64,000 nt of DNA from assembly GCA_947497145.1 (NCBI GenBank), contig CANMFQ010000005.1:62001-126000 (forward strand), written 5' to 3'. The translations under genes and the position numbers were made by a program. The stretch comes from an uncultured Flavobacteriaceae bacterium. GTDB taxonomy: Bacteria; Bacteroidota; Bacteroidia; Flavobacteriales; Flavobacteriaceae. Within the stretch, counting starts at the first letter, position 1; every line of letters begins with the position of its first letter. Under the pieces are notes generated by a model. The model was not told the origin of the DNA. It did no database searches and saw nothing but the letters and a program-made list of their open reading frames with translations. This document shows, piece after piece, positions 9,270 through 18,573 of the stretch.

Positions 9270-10460
9270 ATGTCAGACGTACTTTTACACATCGAAAAAC
9301 ATGTAAATCAATTACTTAGCAATGAACTTGATTCAAAATTTTTGTATCATAATTTGAAACATACGCTAAGAGTCGTTAAAAGTACTAAAGAATTACTGTT
9401 TTCTTCTAAGCTAACTACTAAAGAAAGTGAAACCATACTCATAGCAGCATGGCTACATGATATTGGGTATACCAAAAGCATTATTAATCATGAAGAAGAA
9501 AGCTGCAAGTTGGCCGAAAAACTTCTTCAAAAACAAGGTTTTACAACTAGCGATATTCAAAAAATATGTGATTTAATAATGGCTACAAAACGCAAGTACG
9601 AGCCCAAAAATGAGGCAGAAAAAATAATTCGTGATGCCGATGCTTCTCATTTTGCACAAAAAAGCTATTTAAAAACCTCATCATACTTAAGAGATGAATT
9701 ACAACTATTAAACATTGCCAATTACTCCCCTGAAGCATGGCGAGATTTAAATATCGCCATGCTTGAAAAAGAACATCAATTTTACACTGATTATGCCAAA
9801 GAAAACTGGACTATGGGGAAACTTAAAAATTTGAAAAAATTGAAAAAGACGAACAAAACAGAAAAGGAAATTGAAGAAAAAGAAGCCATAAAGGCAAAAT
9901 ATAAAAATGAAAATCCGGATAGAGGCATACAAACATTGTTTCGAGTTACCCTAAAAAATCATATCACACTAAGTAATATTGCCGATACCAAAGCAAATAT
10001 TTTATTATCGGTAAATGCCATTATCATTTCAATGGTTTTATCTAATTTAATTACAAAGCTAGACAACCCTTCAAATTTCTATCTCATATATCCTACAGTG
10101 ATTTTTGTAACTTTTAGTGTCATTTCTATGGTACTTGCTGTTCTTGCTACCAGACCTAATGTAACTAGCGGTGAATTCACAAAAGAAGACGTTAAAAACA
10201 AAAAGGTGAACTTACTTTTTTTTGGTAATTTTCACAAAATGAAATTACCCGATTATGAATGGGCAATTCAAGAATTAGTTAAAGACAAAGACTATATTTA
10301 TAACAGTTTGACCAAAGACCTTTACTTCTTGGGCTTAGTATTGCACCGAAAATACAAAATACTACGATGGACCTACACTATCTTTATGATCGGTATTGTT
10401 TGTTCGGTTTTCGCATTTTTTATTGCGTTTCGATATTTTAGTCCTGATAGAATTCTGTAA
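9270..10460 (+). CDS. HD-domain phosphohydrolase fused to PycTM (DUF5706) membrane domain
   Basis: A 396-residue protein. Residues about 10-180 form an HD phosphohydrolase domain with His31 (YHNLKHTL), His63-Asp64 (AAWLHDIGY) and Asp122/Asp124 (IIRDADASH). A charged Lys/Glu-rich linker (about 183-215) leads to a PycTM-type domain, recognised by ADTKANILLSVNAIIISM (239-256), ATRPNVTSGEF (293-303) and three hydrophobic segments at about 244-262, 272-294 and 368-390. PycTM domains are the membrane-damaging effectors of Pycsar anti-phage systems, which answer cyclic pyrimidine nucleotides. No pyrimidine cyclase is nearby, so this is probably a stand-alone relative; the HD domain could degrade the activating nucleotide. 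HD-PycTM proteins are frequent in Bacteroidota genomes and are often labelled Pycsar effector family. Confidence 0.85.
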   Translation: MSDVLLHIEKHVNQLLSNELDSKFLYHNLKHTLRVVKSTKELLFSSKLTTKESETILIAAWLHDIGYTKSIINHEEESCKLAEKLLQKQGFTTSDIQKICDLIMATKRKYEPKNEAEKIIRDADASHFAQKSYLKTSSYLRDELQLLNIANYSPEAWRDLNIAMLEKEHQFYTDYAKENWTMGKLKNLKKLKKTNKTEKEIEEKEAIKAKYKNENPDRGIQTLFRVTLKNHITLSNIADTKANILLSVNAIIISMVLSNLITKLDNPSNFYLIYPTVIFVTFSVISMVLAVLATRPNVTSGEFTKEDVKNKKVNLLFFGNFHKMKLPDYEWAIQELVKDKDYIYNSLTKDLYFLGLVLHRKYKILRWTYTIFMIGIVCSVFAFFIAFRYFSPDRIL

Positions 10461-10522
10461 TATGTTTAAGTCACTAGAAAATTCGCAATAGGGCAAAATC
10501 ACTTCAAAATAAAACGCTATCC

Positions 10523-12898
10523 CTAATTTTTTAATTCTTCCATTAAATCTTGGTAGGTGTATGTACGTTCTGTTTCTATGTTTTTCTTATATAAAATTTC
10601 TGCCCGAATTGCTTTCAGACCAGAAACCCCTTGTAAGCTGTCTAATTCTACAATTTCAACCTTTCCTGTAAAATAACCTTTTGATTTTAAAAATTTAATG
10701 TAACGTAGGTATTCTAACTCATCACTTTTTTGAGAATAAACAATAGCCATTTTACCTGTTTGCGTTAAACGCTCATTCCTACCTTTAATAAAAGACTTAT
10801 CAATACGTTTTTTTATTATTTCATAACGTGCATTGTAGGCCCCATCTACATCAAACCGTTTCTCATCCATTCTAAAACGTATAGATAAGGCTGAACTATG
10901 TACAAGTATTAAAGAAGCAACATCTAAAGACACTGGTAATTCAGGTTTTAAAGAATAATGCCAATTCTCCATTTCGCACATTACTTGAAGCTGCCATAAA
11001 CGCAAATTATGTAAATAGATGGGGTCATATTTTTTTTGACCAGCTATTGCTGCCCCGATATACATATTATGCTCAATGCCATCGGTTTTATAACGCTCGA
11101 AATAATGCGGAAACATTGCCTGAGCATGCTCTTGCTTTTTATCTAATACGGCAGCTAGTTTTTTATTACTAAGCATCACACTTTGATCATAATTACGACG
11201 ATGGTCATAATACGAATTAGTATCAGGATCTATTTCCGATTCATACTTTACGATTGAAGCTTTAAACTCACTATCAAATTCTTTAAGATGATCAAAAACA
11301 GGCTTAATTTCATCCCTCACAAAATCAAAAATCAGTTGTTCTGTATTGGTATGTAGACTATACTTAATTTCATCGATATGATCGCTTACCCTAAAAATAA
11401 GTGCTTCATAAATTGGCAATTTAATCAACGTAAACGCTGCAGTTAATATCGCTTTTATTTCTGATAATTGAATCAGTAAATCTCTTTGTATGGCAACGTT
11501 TCGTGCCTTTGATGAATCTTTAATATCAATTTGCCCATAAAGGGGTTTTACATCAGCAAAAACAATCTCTTTAAAAGAAGGTTGCTCACCCTGTAAACTC
11601 AATTTCACAAAACGCTTTGCTTCTTCTTTAAACCTCCAATACACTGATGAATGTACCGAAGTACACTCATTTTGTATTACCGCATCAATCAGGTTTTCTT
11701 CTTCAGCTTTTGCCCTAAGTACAGCCGTTACGATATAAGGCATTATGTCATCTAACTTAGTTGCCGTAACACTATTAAGTGCATTTTTATGAATAGATGT
11801 AAGCTCTAAAACACCAAGTAACTCACCTTTATTTGCTATAGGGGCAAATATGGCACTTTTAAATCCGCTTGTGTGTAAATTGGCATAAGGTGCTTCTCCT
11901 CCTGTTAATTTAAAATATTTAGCAACATCTGAAATAGCAAAATATTTATTTTCTGTCAATAATGCTCTATACGAATTTTGACAAAGCCCGTCTTTACATG
12001 CTACATAATCACTATCTCCTAAAATGGTGCTTTCTACGAAGTAATTACCATTAACACGTTCAAATTGTTTTTTTTCACCGTTGTAAGTAACAAAACCTGT
12101 GTTAATATCTTTTATTCTAAAAAAAGATCGGAAAGTATCACCTAATTCATCCATAAATCCACTAGTCCTTTGTTTGTTGTCAGCAATCAAATTAGACTTT
12201 ATACGGGAAATAGATTGTTCAGCAGTTACATCAAACATATTCGAAATAACAAAACCTTTAGAAATGAAGCTTCCTGGTGGAATTTTCTCTTTCCATAAAT
12301 CTATATTATCATAATTATCAAGGAGTTCATCAACATCATCTTGAGTTAAATCCTTAGCTTTATCAGTAGGTAGTATTTCTAAAAAATCGGCGTTATATAA
12401 AATACGGTAATGATGCATTATGCCTTTAGCATCAGGAATATCATAAAAATATGGGCGTAAAAAATCTAAATTAAATCCGTAGTAAAAATTAAGCACCACT
12501 ACAGCCGCCATAATATAATCTACCTCCTGTTCTTGATTACGTATTCTAGGCACAAACCCCGGCCCAGCATCTGCAATAATTTTTTTAAATCTTTTTGATG
12601 AGTTAAAAACTAAATCATCATAGGGTAAAGAGGCTGTTTTAATCTCATTAGCACCCAGTATTTCAGAAAATGCATCTTCAAGAATAAGACGTATTAGTGA
12701 TTCATGTTTTTCTAGAATTGTTAAATCTTCAAATCCCTCACGTAGTTCAGGATATGGTGCTTGGGCGTTGACAATTCTTTTTGCCTTTGCAGCCAAAAAC
12801 GCATCATCACTGGTAGCCATAGCATCATAATATTCCAATATTTTATGGAAACTTATGAGCCGTTTCATGGGCATATTTTCAAAACTTAGTGTTGGCAT
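10523..12898 (-). CDS. Large GAF-domain protein of unknown function
   Basis: A 791-residue soluble protein without signal peptide or clear membrane segment. A GAF-like sensory fold is seen in roughly residues 260-400 (YFVESTILGDSDYVACKDG ... FKSAIFAPIANKGELLGVLELTS). The N-terminal ~250 residues and the C-terminal ~390 residues match no family I recognise; the C-terminal part is largely helical and charged. No kinase, cyclase, GGDEF, EAL or DNA-binding motif is seen, so output must be through an unrecognised domain or a partner. It faces the HD-PycTM gene tail to tail (62 bp). The start at 12898 is ATG; Met9 and Met11 are alternatives. A TATCTTTG -7 box lies about 90 bp upstream. Confidence 0.7.
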   Translation of the reverse strand: MPTLSFENMPMKRLISFHKILEYYDAMATSDDAFLAAKAKRIVNAQAPYPELREGFEDLTILEKHESLIRLILEDAFSEILGANEIKTASLPYDDLVFNSSKRFKKIIADAGPGFVPRIRNQEQEVDYIMAAVVVLNFYYGFNLDFLRPYFYDIPDAKGIMHHYRILYNADFLEILPTDKAKDLTQDDVDELLDNYDNIDLWKEKIPPGSFISKGFVISNMFDVTAEQSISRIKSNLIADNKQRTSGFMDELGDTFRSFFRIKDINTGFVTYNGEKKQFERVNGNYFVESTILGDSDYVACKDGLCQNSYRALLTENKYFAISDVAKYFKLTGGEAPYANLHTSGFKSAIFAPIANKGELLGVLELTSIHKNALNSVTATKLDDIMPYIVTAVLRAKAEEENLIDAVIQNECTSVHSSVYWRFKEEAKRFVKLSLQGEQPSFKEIVFADVKPLYGQIDIKDSSKARNVAIQRDLLIQLSEIKAILTAAFTLIKLPIYEALIFRVSDHIDEIKYSLHTNTEQLIFDFVRDEIKPVFDHLKEFDSEFKASIVKYESEIDPDTNSYYDHRRNYDQSVMLSNKKLAAVLDKKQEHAQAMFPHYFERYKTDGIEHNMYIGAAIAGQKKYDPIYLHNLRLWQLQVMCEMENWHYSLKPELPVSLDVASLILVHSSALSIRFRMDEKRFDVDGAYNARYEIIKKRIDKSFIKGRNERLTQTGKMAIVYSQKSDELEYLRYIKFLKSKGYFTGKVEIVELDSLQGVSGLKAIRAEILYKKNIETERTYTYQDLMEELKN

Positions 12899-12986
12899 AA
12901 CAAAATTCTACATTCAAAAAGAAAAAAATAAAACCCATGGCTTTACAGTAGCACACATATAAACAATGTTCATCCCTCTTTCTCTA

Positions 12987-12994
12987 CAAAGATA
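12987..12994 (-). promoter_or_regulatory. Bacteroidota -7 promoter element (TATCTTTG)
   Basis: Read on the minus strand this is TATCTTTG, an exact match to the Bacteroidota sigma-A -7 consensus TAnnTTTG, in the 192-bp gap between the divergent GAF and metallophosphoesterase genes. It would start a transcript near 12980, about 80 bases ahead of the GAF start. No good TTTG -33 element is found at the usual spacing. The same octamer occurs ahead of two other minus-strand genes in the window. Confidence 0.45.
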
Positions 12995-13090
12995 TGAAAA
13001 CCAATACGAAAATTAGATTTACGAAAACGCACTTATAAATTAGCTAAATATGCCTTGTTTTTCGGATATTTACAAAAACTCTTTTAGGTT

Positions 13091-13987
13091 ATGTCATCAG
13101 CAACAAGGTTAACAAGAGCATATAAAAATGCGAAGGTGATTTCTTTTGATAACGCTTCAAAATTTATCTTGTTCAGCGATTGCCATAGAGGCGATAATAG
13201 TTTTGCTGATGATTTTGCAAAAAATAGAAACATCTATTTTCACGCACTAAAACATTATTACAAAGAAGGTTTTGCCTATTGTGAATTAGGTGATGGCGAT
13301 GAATTGTGGGAAAATAGAAATTTTGAATCTATTTTTCAGGCGCATAAAAATATTTATAAATTATTAAAACAGTTTCATTTAGAGAACCGATTGCATATGA
13401 TTTGGGGCAACCATGACATGGTTTATAAAGATTCAGCTTATGTAAAAAACAACCTATCAAGCTATTTTGAACCCATAGAAAATAAAGACAAAACCCTGTT
13501 TGAAGACATCAACTACCATGAAGCCATTGTATTAAAACACAAAACATCAAAACAAGAGCTGTTTTTAACGCACGGGCATCAAGCAGATTTTTGGAATTAT
13601 ACCTTTTGGCGATGGAGTAGGTTTCTGGTACGTATTTTATGGAAACCACTACAAATATGGGGTATAGCGGACCCTACTAGCCCAGCACGAAACTACCGAG
13701 AACTTATAAAGTTAGAAAAACGCGTAAAACGGTGGATTGTACGAAACAACCAAACCATTACCGTAATAGGTCATACCCACAGACCTCGTTTTCCTGAGCC
13801 CGGTGATATTCCACTCTTTAATGATGGCAGCTGTGTTCACCCCAGAAGCATCACAGGCATTGAAATTGAAAACGGAAACATCGCTTTAATAAAATGGCAT
13901 ATTGCCACTACTGATGGTGGCACTTTAAAAGTGGCGCGGGTAGTTTTAGAAGGCCCACAAAAGTTGATAGACTACCACACTACATAG
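13091..13987 (+). CDS. Calcineurin-like metallophosphoesterase, cytoplasmic
   Basis: A 298-residue protein with the five metallophosphoesterase blocks: FSDCHRGD near residue 28, ELGDGDELW near 70, WGNHDM near 106, THGHQADF near 160 and IGHTHRPRF near 226. No signal peptide is seen, unlike the 1240-residue relative 4 kb upstream, so it should act in the cytoplasm. Substrate specificity (nucleotide, phospholipid precursor or other) cannot be fixed from the motifs; LpxH-type UDP-sugar pyrophosphatases share the fold. Its start is divergent from the GAF gene and its end is convergent with the sulfatase gene (8 bp apart). Confidence 0.85.
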   Translation: MSSATRLTRAYKNAKVISFDNASKFILFSDCHRGDNSFADDFAKNRNIYFHALKHYYKEGFAYCELGDGDELWENRNFESIFQAHKNIYKLLKQFHLENRLHMIWGNHDMVYKDSAYVKNNLSSYFEPIENKDKTLFEDINYHEAIVLKHKTSKQELFLTHGHQADFWNYTFWRWSRFLVRILWKPLQIWGIADPTSPARNYRELIKLEKRVKRWIVRNNQTITVIGHTHRPRFPEPGDIPLFNDGSCVHPRSITGIEIENGNIALIKWHIATTDGGTLKVARVVLEGPQKLIDYHTT

Positions 13988-13995
13988 GGCTACTA

Positions 13996-15402
13996 TTATT
14001 CTTGGGGTTTTTGATATTGAGGGTTAAGTACAGTTGGTACAGGAGCATTTGTATTGCTTCTCCAAGCATCCATCTTTTGTAATAATCTTTCCTTTTCTTC
14101 CTTATGACTATTGATCAAGTTATGCTGTTCTCCTAAATCGCTATTCAAATCATACAATTCAAATTCATCATTCTCAAAATAATGATGCAGCTTCCAGTTT
14201 CCTGAAATCACAACAGTACCCGGTCTTGTTCTAAACAAAGGATCTCTTCCTTGGTCGGTTTTAGGATTATACGCTTGAAGATAAATAGGAAAATGAAAAA
14301 ACAAATCTCGGTTTTGAATTGTTTCGCCCTTTAATAGAGGTACTAATGAAATTCCGTCAAGTAACTTATTTTTCAATGCGCTACCTGTATATTCCATTAA
14401 GGTAGGATATATATCTAAATTTGAAATTGGACTATTATTTGTAGTATTTGGCTGTATTTGCCCCTTCCAAGTAAAAATAAAAGGCACCCGTATGCCACCT
14501 TCATAGTACGAGCCTTTACCTGCTCTTAGCGGATCTTGATTACTTATATCGCGAATACCACCATTATCTGAAGTGAAAATAATTAATGTCTTTTCTAACT
14601 GCCCCGACTGTTTAAGATACGCCAACAAGAGTCCAATATTCCTATCAACCGTTTCTATCATCCCCGCATAAACAGCATTATTTTGGTATTGATTAGCTGT
14701 TTTATTACGATACTTTTTTTCAAGGGTAGCGGTGGTCTGCAAGGGTGTGTGAACGGCATAATACGGCAAATACGTAAAAAAAGGCTGTTTATTAGACGCT
14801 TTCATAAATTGTATTGCCTCATCCGTAAGGCGGTCTGTTAGATTCTCTCCATCAGTAGCGTTTTTTAAATCATGTAAATTATAGGGTGCAAAATATCCTT
14901 TTCGCCCAGGATTACCCCTATGGCTGCCACCTACATTAACATTAAAACCTTGGGTTTTTGGATTTTCTCCTAAATGCCACTTTCCAAAAATTCCTGTTCT
15001 ATAACCGGCCTGCTGCAACATTTCGGCAATGGTAATGACAGAATCATGCAACACCTCATTATTGGCTACGGGAATCAATTTACGGGTACTCGCAACACCC
15101 CTATCTGAGTTTGCTACAGTAAAAATACCATGTCTTGGTGTGTTTTGACCGCTTATAAGGCAGGCACGACTAGGAGCACAATTTGAAGCCCCTGCATAAG
15201 CTTTGGTGAAAATCATACCCATTTGCGCCAATCTATCAATATTTGGCGTCTCATAAAAATCACTTCCATAAACCCCACTATCCATCCAGCCCAAATCATC
15301 TACATTAATGTAAAGTATATTTGGCCTCAATGATGTATCATTAATTGGTTTTGTCACTGAACAACCACTAACAATAAAAAGAATAAACAAACAAAATTTC
15401 AT
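13996..15402 (-). CDS. Sulfatase lipoprotein, formylglycine (Cys) type
   Basis: An S1-family sulfatase. ATG at 15402 is chosen over the GTG three codons upstream because it begins a compact lipoprotein signal (MKFCLFILFIVSGCS); the product is then 468 residues. The metal-binding VDDLG follows the signal region, and the maturation motif C-A-P-S-R (Cys75 by this start) is the cysteine converted to formylglycine. GKWHLGENP and the TSDNGG block supply further active-site residues. It should remove sulfate esters from a polysaccharide at the periplasmic side or surface. It follows the other sulfatase by 30 bp, so the two are one transcription unit downstream of SusCD. Confidence 0.93.
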   Translation of the reverse strand: MKFCLFILFIVSGCSVTKPINDTSLRPNILYINVDDLGWMDSGVYGSDFYETPNIDRLAQMGMIFTKAYAGASNCAPSRACLISGQNTPRHGIFTVANSDRGVASTRKLIPVANNEVLHDSVITIAEMLQQAGYRTGIFGKWHLGENPKTQGFNVNVGGSHRGNPGRKGYFAPYNLHDLKNATDGENLTDRLTDEAIQFMKASNKQPFFTYLPYYAVHTPLQTTATLEKKYRNKTANQYQNNAVYAGMIETVDRNIGLLLAYLKQSGQLEKTLIIFTSDNGGIRDISNQDPLRAGKGSYYEGGIRVPFIFTWKGQIQPNTTNNSPISNLDIYPTLMEYTGSALKNKLLDGISLVPLLKGETIQNRDLFFHFPIYLQAYNPKTDQGRDPLFRTRPGTVVISGNWKLHHYFENDEFELYDLNSDLGEQHNLINSHKEEKERLLQKMDAWRSNTNAPVPTVLNPQYQKPQE

Positions 15403-15432
15403 GATCAACACATAGCTTTATTTGCAAGTACA

Positions 15433-16899
15433 CTATTCCTTGCTCAAATATGCCTTTTGGTTAAACGTAAATACTGTTGATGGAGTTCTTGCTTCTTTCA
15501 TAATCTTATCCATTTCAGCAACAATTTCTGGATGTTGATTGGCTACATTATTTTCTTCGCCAATATCTTTTGACAAATCATAAAGCGCAATAGCAGCATT
15601 GGCTGTATCAAAAACATTATATTTTACCGCTTTCCAATTTCCCTTTCTCACCGCCTGTCTGCCTCCTAATTCGTGAAACTCCCAATACAAATATTCGTGT
15701 TCTTTTTGCCCCTGTTTCATCCCATTTAATGTTGGCAAAAATGATATTCCATCAATATTTTCTGGTGTATCTACCCCAATAATTTCAGAAAAAGTGGGTA
15801 AAACATCCCAAAAGGCAGAAACATGATCTGATGTAGTATTAGCAGCTACTTTCCCTGGCCATTTAACAATCATAGGCACTCTAATACCTCCTTCATAAAG
15901 ATCTCTTTTAACTCCTTTTAAGGGACCATTACTATCAAAATAATTTGGGTCTGCCCCGCCTTCTTGGTGCGGACCATTATCAGAAGTAAATACAACTATG
16001 GTATTGTCAGCAATACCCAGTTCTTTTGTTTTTTGCACAATCTCTCCTACTTGTTCGTCCAATAGTTCAATCATTGCAGCAAAAGCAGCATGGGTCTCTT
16101 CTTGAGACTCATACGGACCGTTTCTATATTTAGGCCCTTCATCATATCCTTTGTAAGCTTTTTCAGGGGGATATTTACCTCTGTGCTTTTTCATATAAGA
16201 TGCTGGAGCAGCCAACTCGGCATGCGGTATTATGGAAGGCACATATAAAAAGAACGGCTTATCCTTATTATCATCAATAAATTTCAAGGTTTTCTCATGT
16301 ATCAATTGAGGAGCATACGTTCCTTTAGCAAAGCCTTTATTGCCATCTAAAACAAGAGAATCCCTGTTTGACCATAAATGTCGAGGGTAATAATTATGCC
16401 CCATACGTTGGCAATTATATCCAAAAAAGACATCAAATCCCTGATTCATAGGATCACCCTCTGAACCAGGATATCCCAAGCCCCATTTTCCAAATATCCC
16501 CGTGGTATAACCTGCACTCTTAAACGTTTCAGCCATGGTATGTGTTTCGTCAGGTATTGGATACTGTCCTTCAGGAAGAATTTCTTGGTTACCACGAACT
16601 ACCGTATGCCCCGTATGCATGCCAGTCATCAAAGCCGATCTACTTGGGGCGCAAACCGTACTACCCGAGTAGTGCTGCGTAAATAGCATACCCTCACTTG
16701 CCAATTTATCTATATTGGGGGTTTTAAACTTTTGTTGCCCATAAACACTCAAATCTCCATAGCCCAAATCATCGGCTAAAATGTAAATAAAATTTGGTTT
16801 ACTCTTGGTTTGGGTTTCGGTTTGGACAGGTGCTTTCTTTTCAGTCTCTTTACATGAACACGTTAGAAAAATAGCTAGAATTAAAACAAATGCTCTCAT
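15433..16899 (-). CDS. Arylsulfatase-like lipoprotein, formylglycine (Cys) type
   Basis: A 488-residue S1 sulfatase with a lipobox (CSC at about 14-16). Visible motifs are LADDLGYGD (metal Asp pair), VCAPSRSALMTG with the formylglycine cysteine at 83, GKWGLGYPGSEGDP and FTSDNGPHQEGG. It differs clearly from its 468-residue neighbour, so the pair probably removes sulfate from different positions or sugars. It is the first gene of the sulfatase pair; 102 bp, mostly a strong hairpin, separate it from susD, so its expression may depend on read-through from SusCD or on its own promoter. The precise S1 subfamily cannot be given by eye. Confidence 0.93.
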   Translation of the reverse strand: MRAFVLILAIFLTCSCKETEKKAPVQTETQTKSKPNFIYILADDLGYGDLSVYGQQKFKTPNIDKLASEGMLFTQHYSGSTVCAPSRSALMTGMHTGHTVVRGNQEILPEGQYPIPDETHTMAETFKSAGYTTGIFGKWGLGYPGSEGDPMNQGFDVFFGYNCQRMGHNYYPRHLWSNRDSLVLDGNKGFAKGTYAPQLIHEKTLKFIDDNKDKPFFLYVPSIIPHAELAAPASYMKKHRGKYPPEKAYKGYDEGPKYRNGPYESQEETHAAFAAMIELLDEQVGEIVQKTKELGIADNTIVVFTSDNGPHQEGGADPNYFDSNGPLKGVKRDLYEGGIRVPMIVKWPGKVAANTTSDHVSAFWDVLPTFSEIIGVDTPENIDGISFLPTLNGMKQGQKEHEYLYWEFHELGGRQAVRKGNWKAVKYNVFDTANAAIALYDLSKDIGEENNVANQHPEIVAEMDKIMKEARTPSTVFTFNQKAYLSKE

Positions 16900-16952
16900 T
16901 GATTTTTTGATTTATTTTTGAAATAGGTGTATAAATGTATGCTTAAATTTTA

Positions 16953-16988
16953 AATAACGCCTTTTGTATAGTTTCAAAAGGCGTTATT
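16953..16988 (-). terminator. Strong hairpin between susD and the sulfatase pair
   Basis: AATAACGCCTTTTG (16953-16966) and CAAAAGGCGTTATT (16975-16988) form a perfect 14-bp stem around an 8-base loop. It lies 13 bp past the susD stop and 54 bp ahead of the sulfatase start. Both strands end in A/T-rich sequence but without a long uniform U tract. It may end most SusCD transcripts, giving lower sulfatase expression, or protect the 3' end of the susCD message. Confidence 0.75.
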
Positions 16989-17001
16989 AAAGTTATAAGA
17001 T

Positions 17002-18525
17002 TCAACGATATCCATTATTGGTAGGGTCTGACTCTAAAAGCGCCGGATTTAGAAGAAATTCTTCTGGAGGTATTGGCAACAATATATGATGTGGTTGAAT
17101 GTTAGCAGCTGGATTATAAATGCGATACTCTGTATTCCTTACTACATCTAATAATATTCCCCAACGTATTAAATCCATTCGACGATGGTTTTCTCCTCCT
17201 AATTCCCATTTTCTTTCGTCATAAATAGCCTGTCTAAATTCCTCTTGCGAAAGGCTGGTCAAAGGCTGATCGGGCTCATAAGCACGTTCTCTTACTTTAT
17301 TGATATATTGATATGCACCAGCAGGACCATTCAGTTCATTTTCAGCCTCAGCTACCATCAAATAAACATCAGCAAGTCTAAAAATAATCTTATTATCTGC
17401 ATGATTACCACGAGGAGAATTAACCTGATCTAAGTTAAAATTTTTAGGCATGTAAGGGAAATTCAACTCAAAGCCAAGGTATTCGGTCGCAATATTAACA
17501 GGTCTACGTAAATCATCTAACGGAAATTTATTGACATAATCTGGTAATGGAATCGCTAGTCCGTACCCTGTAAAACCCTCATTTCTTTCACCTAAGGCAG
17601 CGCTTAATTCTCCACGTTTATCGGCGTCTTTAGGCTCATCTCTAATACGGGGAGTAAAATGATCAACCCAATCATTAGAATCTGTATCCTTGACAAAATC
17701 GATTTCCCATATAATTTCTTGATTATACTCATTGTTTAAATCAAAAACAGCCGCATAATCATCTAACAAATCGTGTGGAGATTCGTTGATAATTTCTAAA
17801 GCTTTATCTCTAGCTTCTTGCCATTTTTTTTGTATCAAATATATCTTCACCATGACTGTAGCAGCAGTCCATTTACTGGCTCTACCAAGTTTACCATCCC
17901 CATAGGCTGAGGGCAAAAAATCTTGAGCCTGCTGTAAGTCAACTAAAATTTCATTTCTTATAGTCGTTTTATTTGTTCTGGGTAGAGATTGTATTTCTGC
18001 AATAGGCAAATTTTCTCTATAATACGGAACATCACCCCAAAGGTTAGTCAAATGATAGTAAGCATACGAGCGAAGAAAAAGTGCTTCAGCACTAAAAACA
18101 CTCATTTCTTGATCAGATATATCTTCGTTTAAATCCAACTGCTCTAAAATTGTATTAGCATTTAGAATGATAGCATAAAGATTCTGCCAAGTAAGAGGAG
18201 CCCCAGCACCTTGCCCTACTGCGCTAATATTACTTTCACTTAATGAATAAGACTGTGTAGGCTCTACCTGACCAAAAACTCTATTTGGACCAATGATATC
18301 TGCTCCATTTTCGTAATAACGATCTAACCCTATTTTTCCATGCAGTGAATTACCTTTATATATCTTGTATAACCCTACAATAGCCAGTTCAAATTCACTA
18401 GAAGTATTAAAAAAGTTACTAGGAGACACCAAAGCTCTGGGGTCTTCTTCTAGAAACTTATCGCAGCCAACCATTATAAGGCTACTAACAAAAATTAATG
18501 TCAGAATTTTGATTGTATATTTCAT
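17002..18525 (-). CDS. RagB/SusD-family glycan-binding lipoprotein
   Basis: A 507-residue protein with a lipoprotein signal (LIMVGCDKFLEEDP; Cys at about 21) followed by typical SusD sequence: helical TPR-like segments (AEALFLRSYAYYHLTNLWGD ... VYLMVAEAENEL) and the terminal YDERKWELGGENHRRMDLIRWG block. It is surface-exposed and forms the lid of the SusC transporter encoded immediately upstream (48 bp). The ligand should be an oligosaccharide, probably sulfated because two sulfatases follow. The usual gene order SusC then SusD is kept. Confidence 0.95.
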   Translation of the reverse strand: MKYTIKILTLIFVSSLIMVGCDKFLEEDPRALVSPSNFFNTSSEFELAIVGLYKIYKGNSLHGKIGLDRYYENGADIIGPNRVFGQVEPTQSYSLSESNISAVGQGAGAPLTWQNLYAIILNANTILEQLDLNEDISDQEMSVFSAEALFLRSYAYYHLTNLWGDVPYYRENLPIAEIQSLPRTNKTTIRNEILVDLQQAQDFLPSAYGDGKLGRASKWTAATVMVKIYLIQKKWQEARDKALEIINESPHDLLDDYAAVFDLNNEYNQEIIWEIDFVKDTDSNDWVDHFTPRIRDEPKDADKRGELSAALGERNEGFTGYGLAIPLPDYVNKFPLDDLRRPVNIATEYLGFELNFPYMPKNFNLDQVNSPRGNHADNKIIFRLADVYLMVAEAENELNGPAGAYQYINKVRERAYEPDQPLTSLSQEEFRQAIYDERKWELGGENHRRMDLIRWGILLDVVRNTEYRIYNPAANIQPHHILLPIPPEEFLLNPALLESDPTNNGYR

Positions 18526-18573
18526 TTTTATTTTTTTTACTTTAATTCTATCTGTTTTTCAATTTTAAGTAGC

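Noticed and set aside
9270-13987. A complete Pycsar anti-phage system
   Set aside because: The HD-PycTM protein has the effector-type membrane domain, but no pyrimidine cyclase (class III adenylate-cyclase-like) is encoded anywhere in the window, so the claim is limited to a related stand-alone protein.
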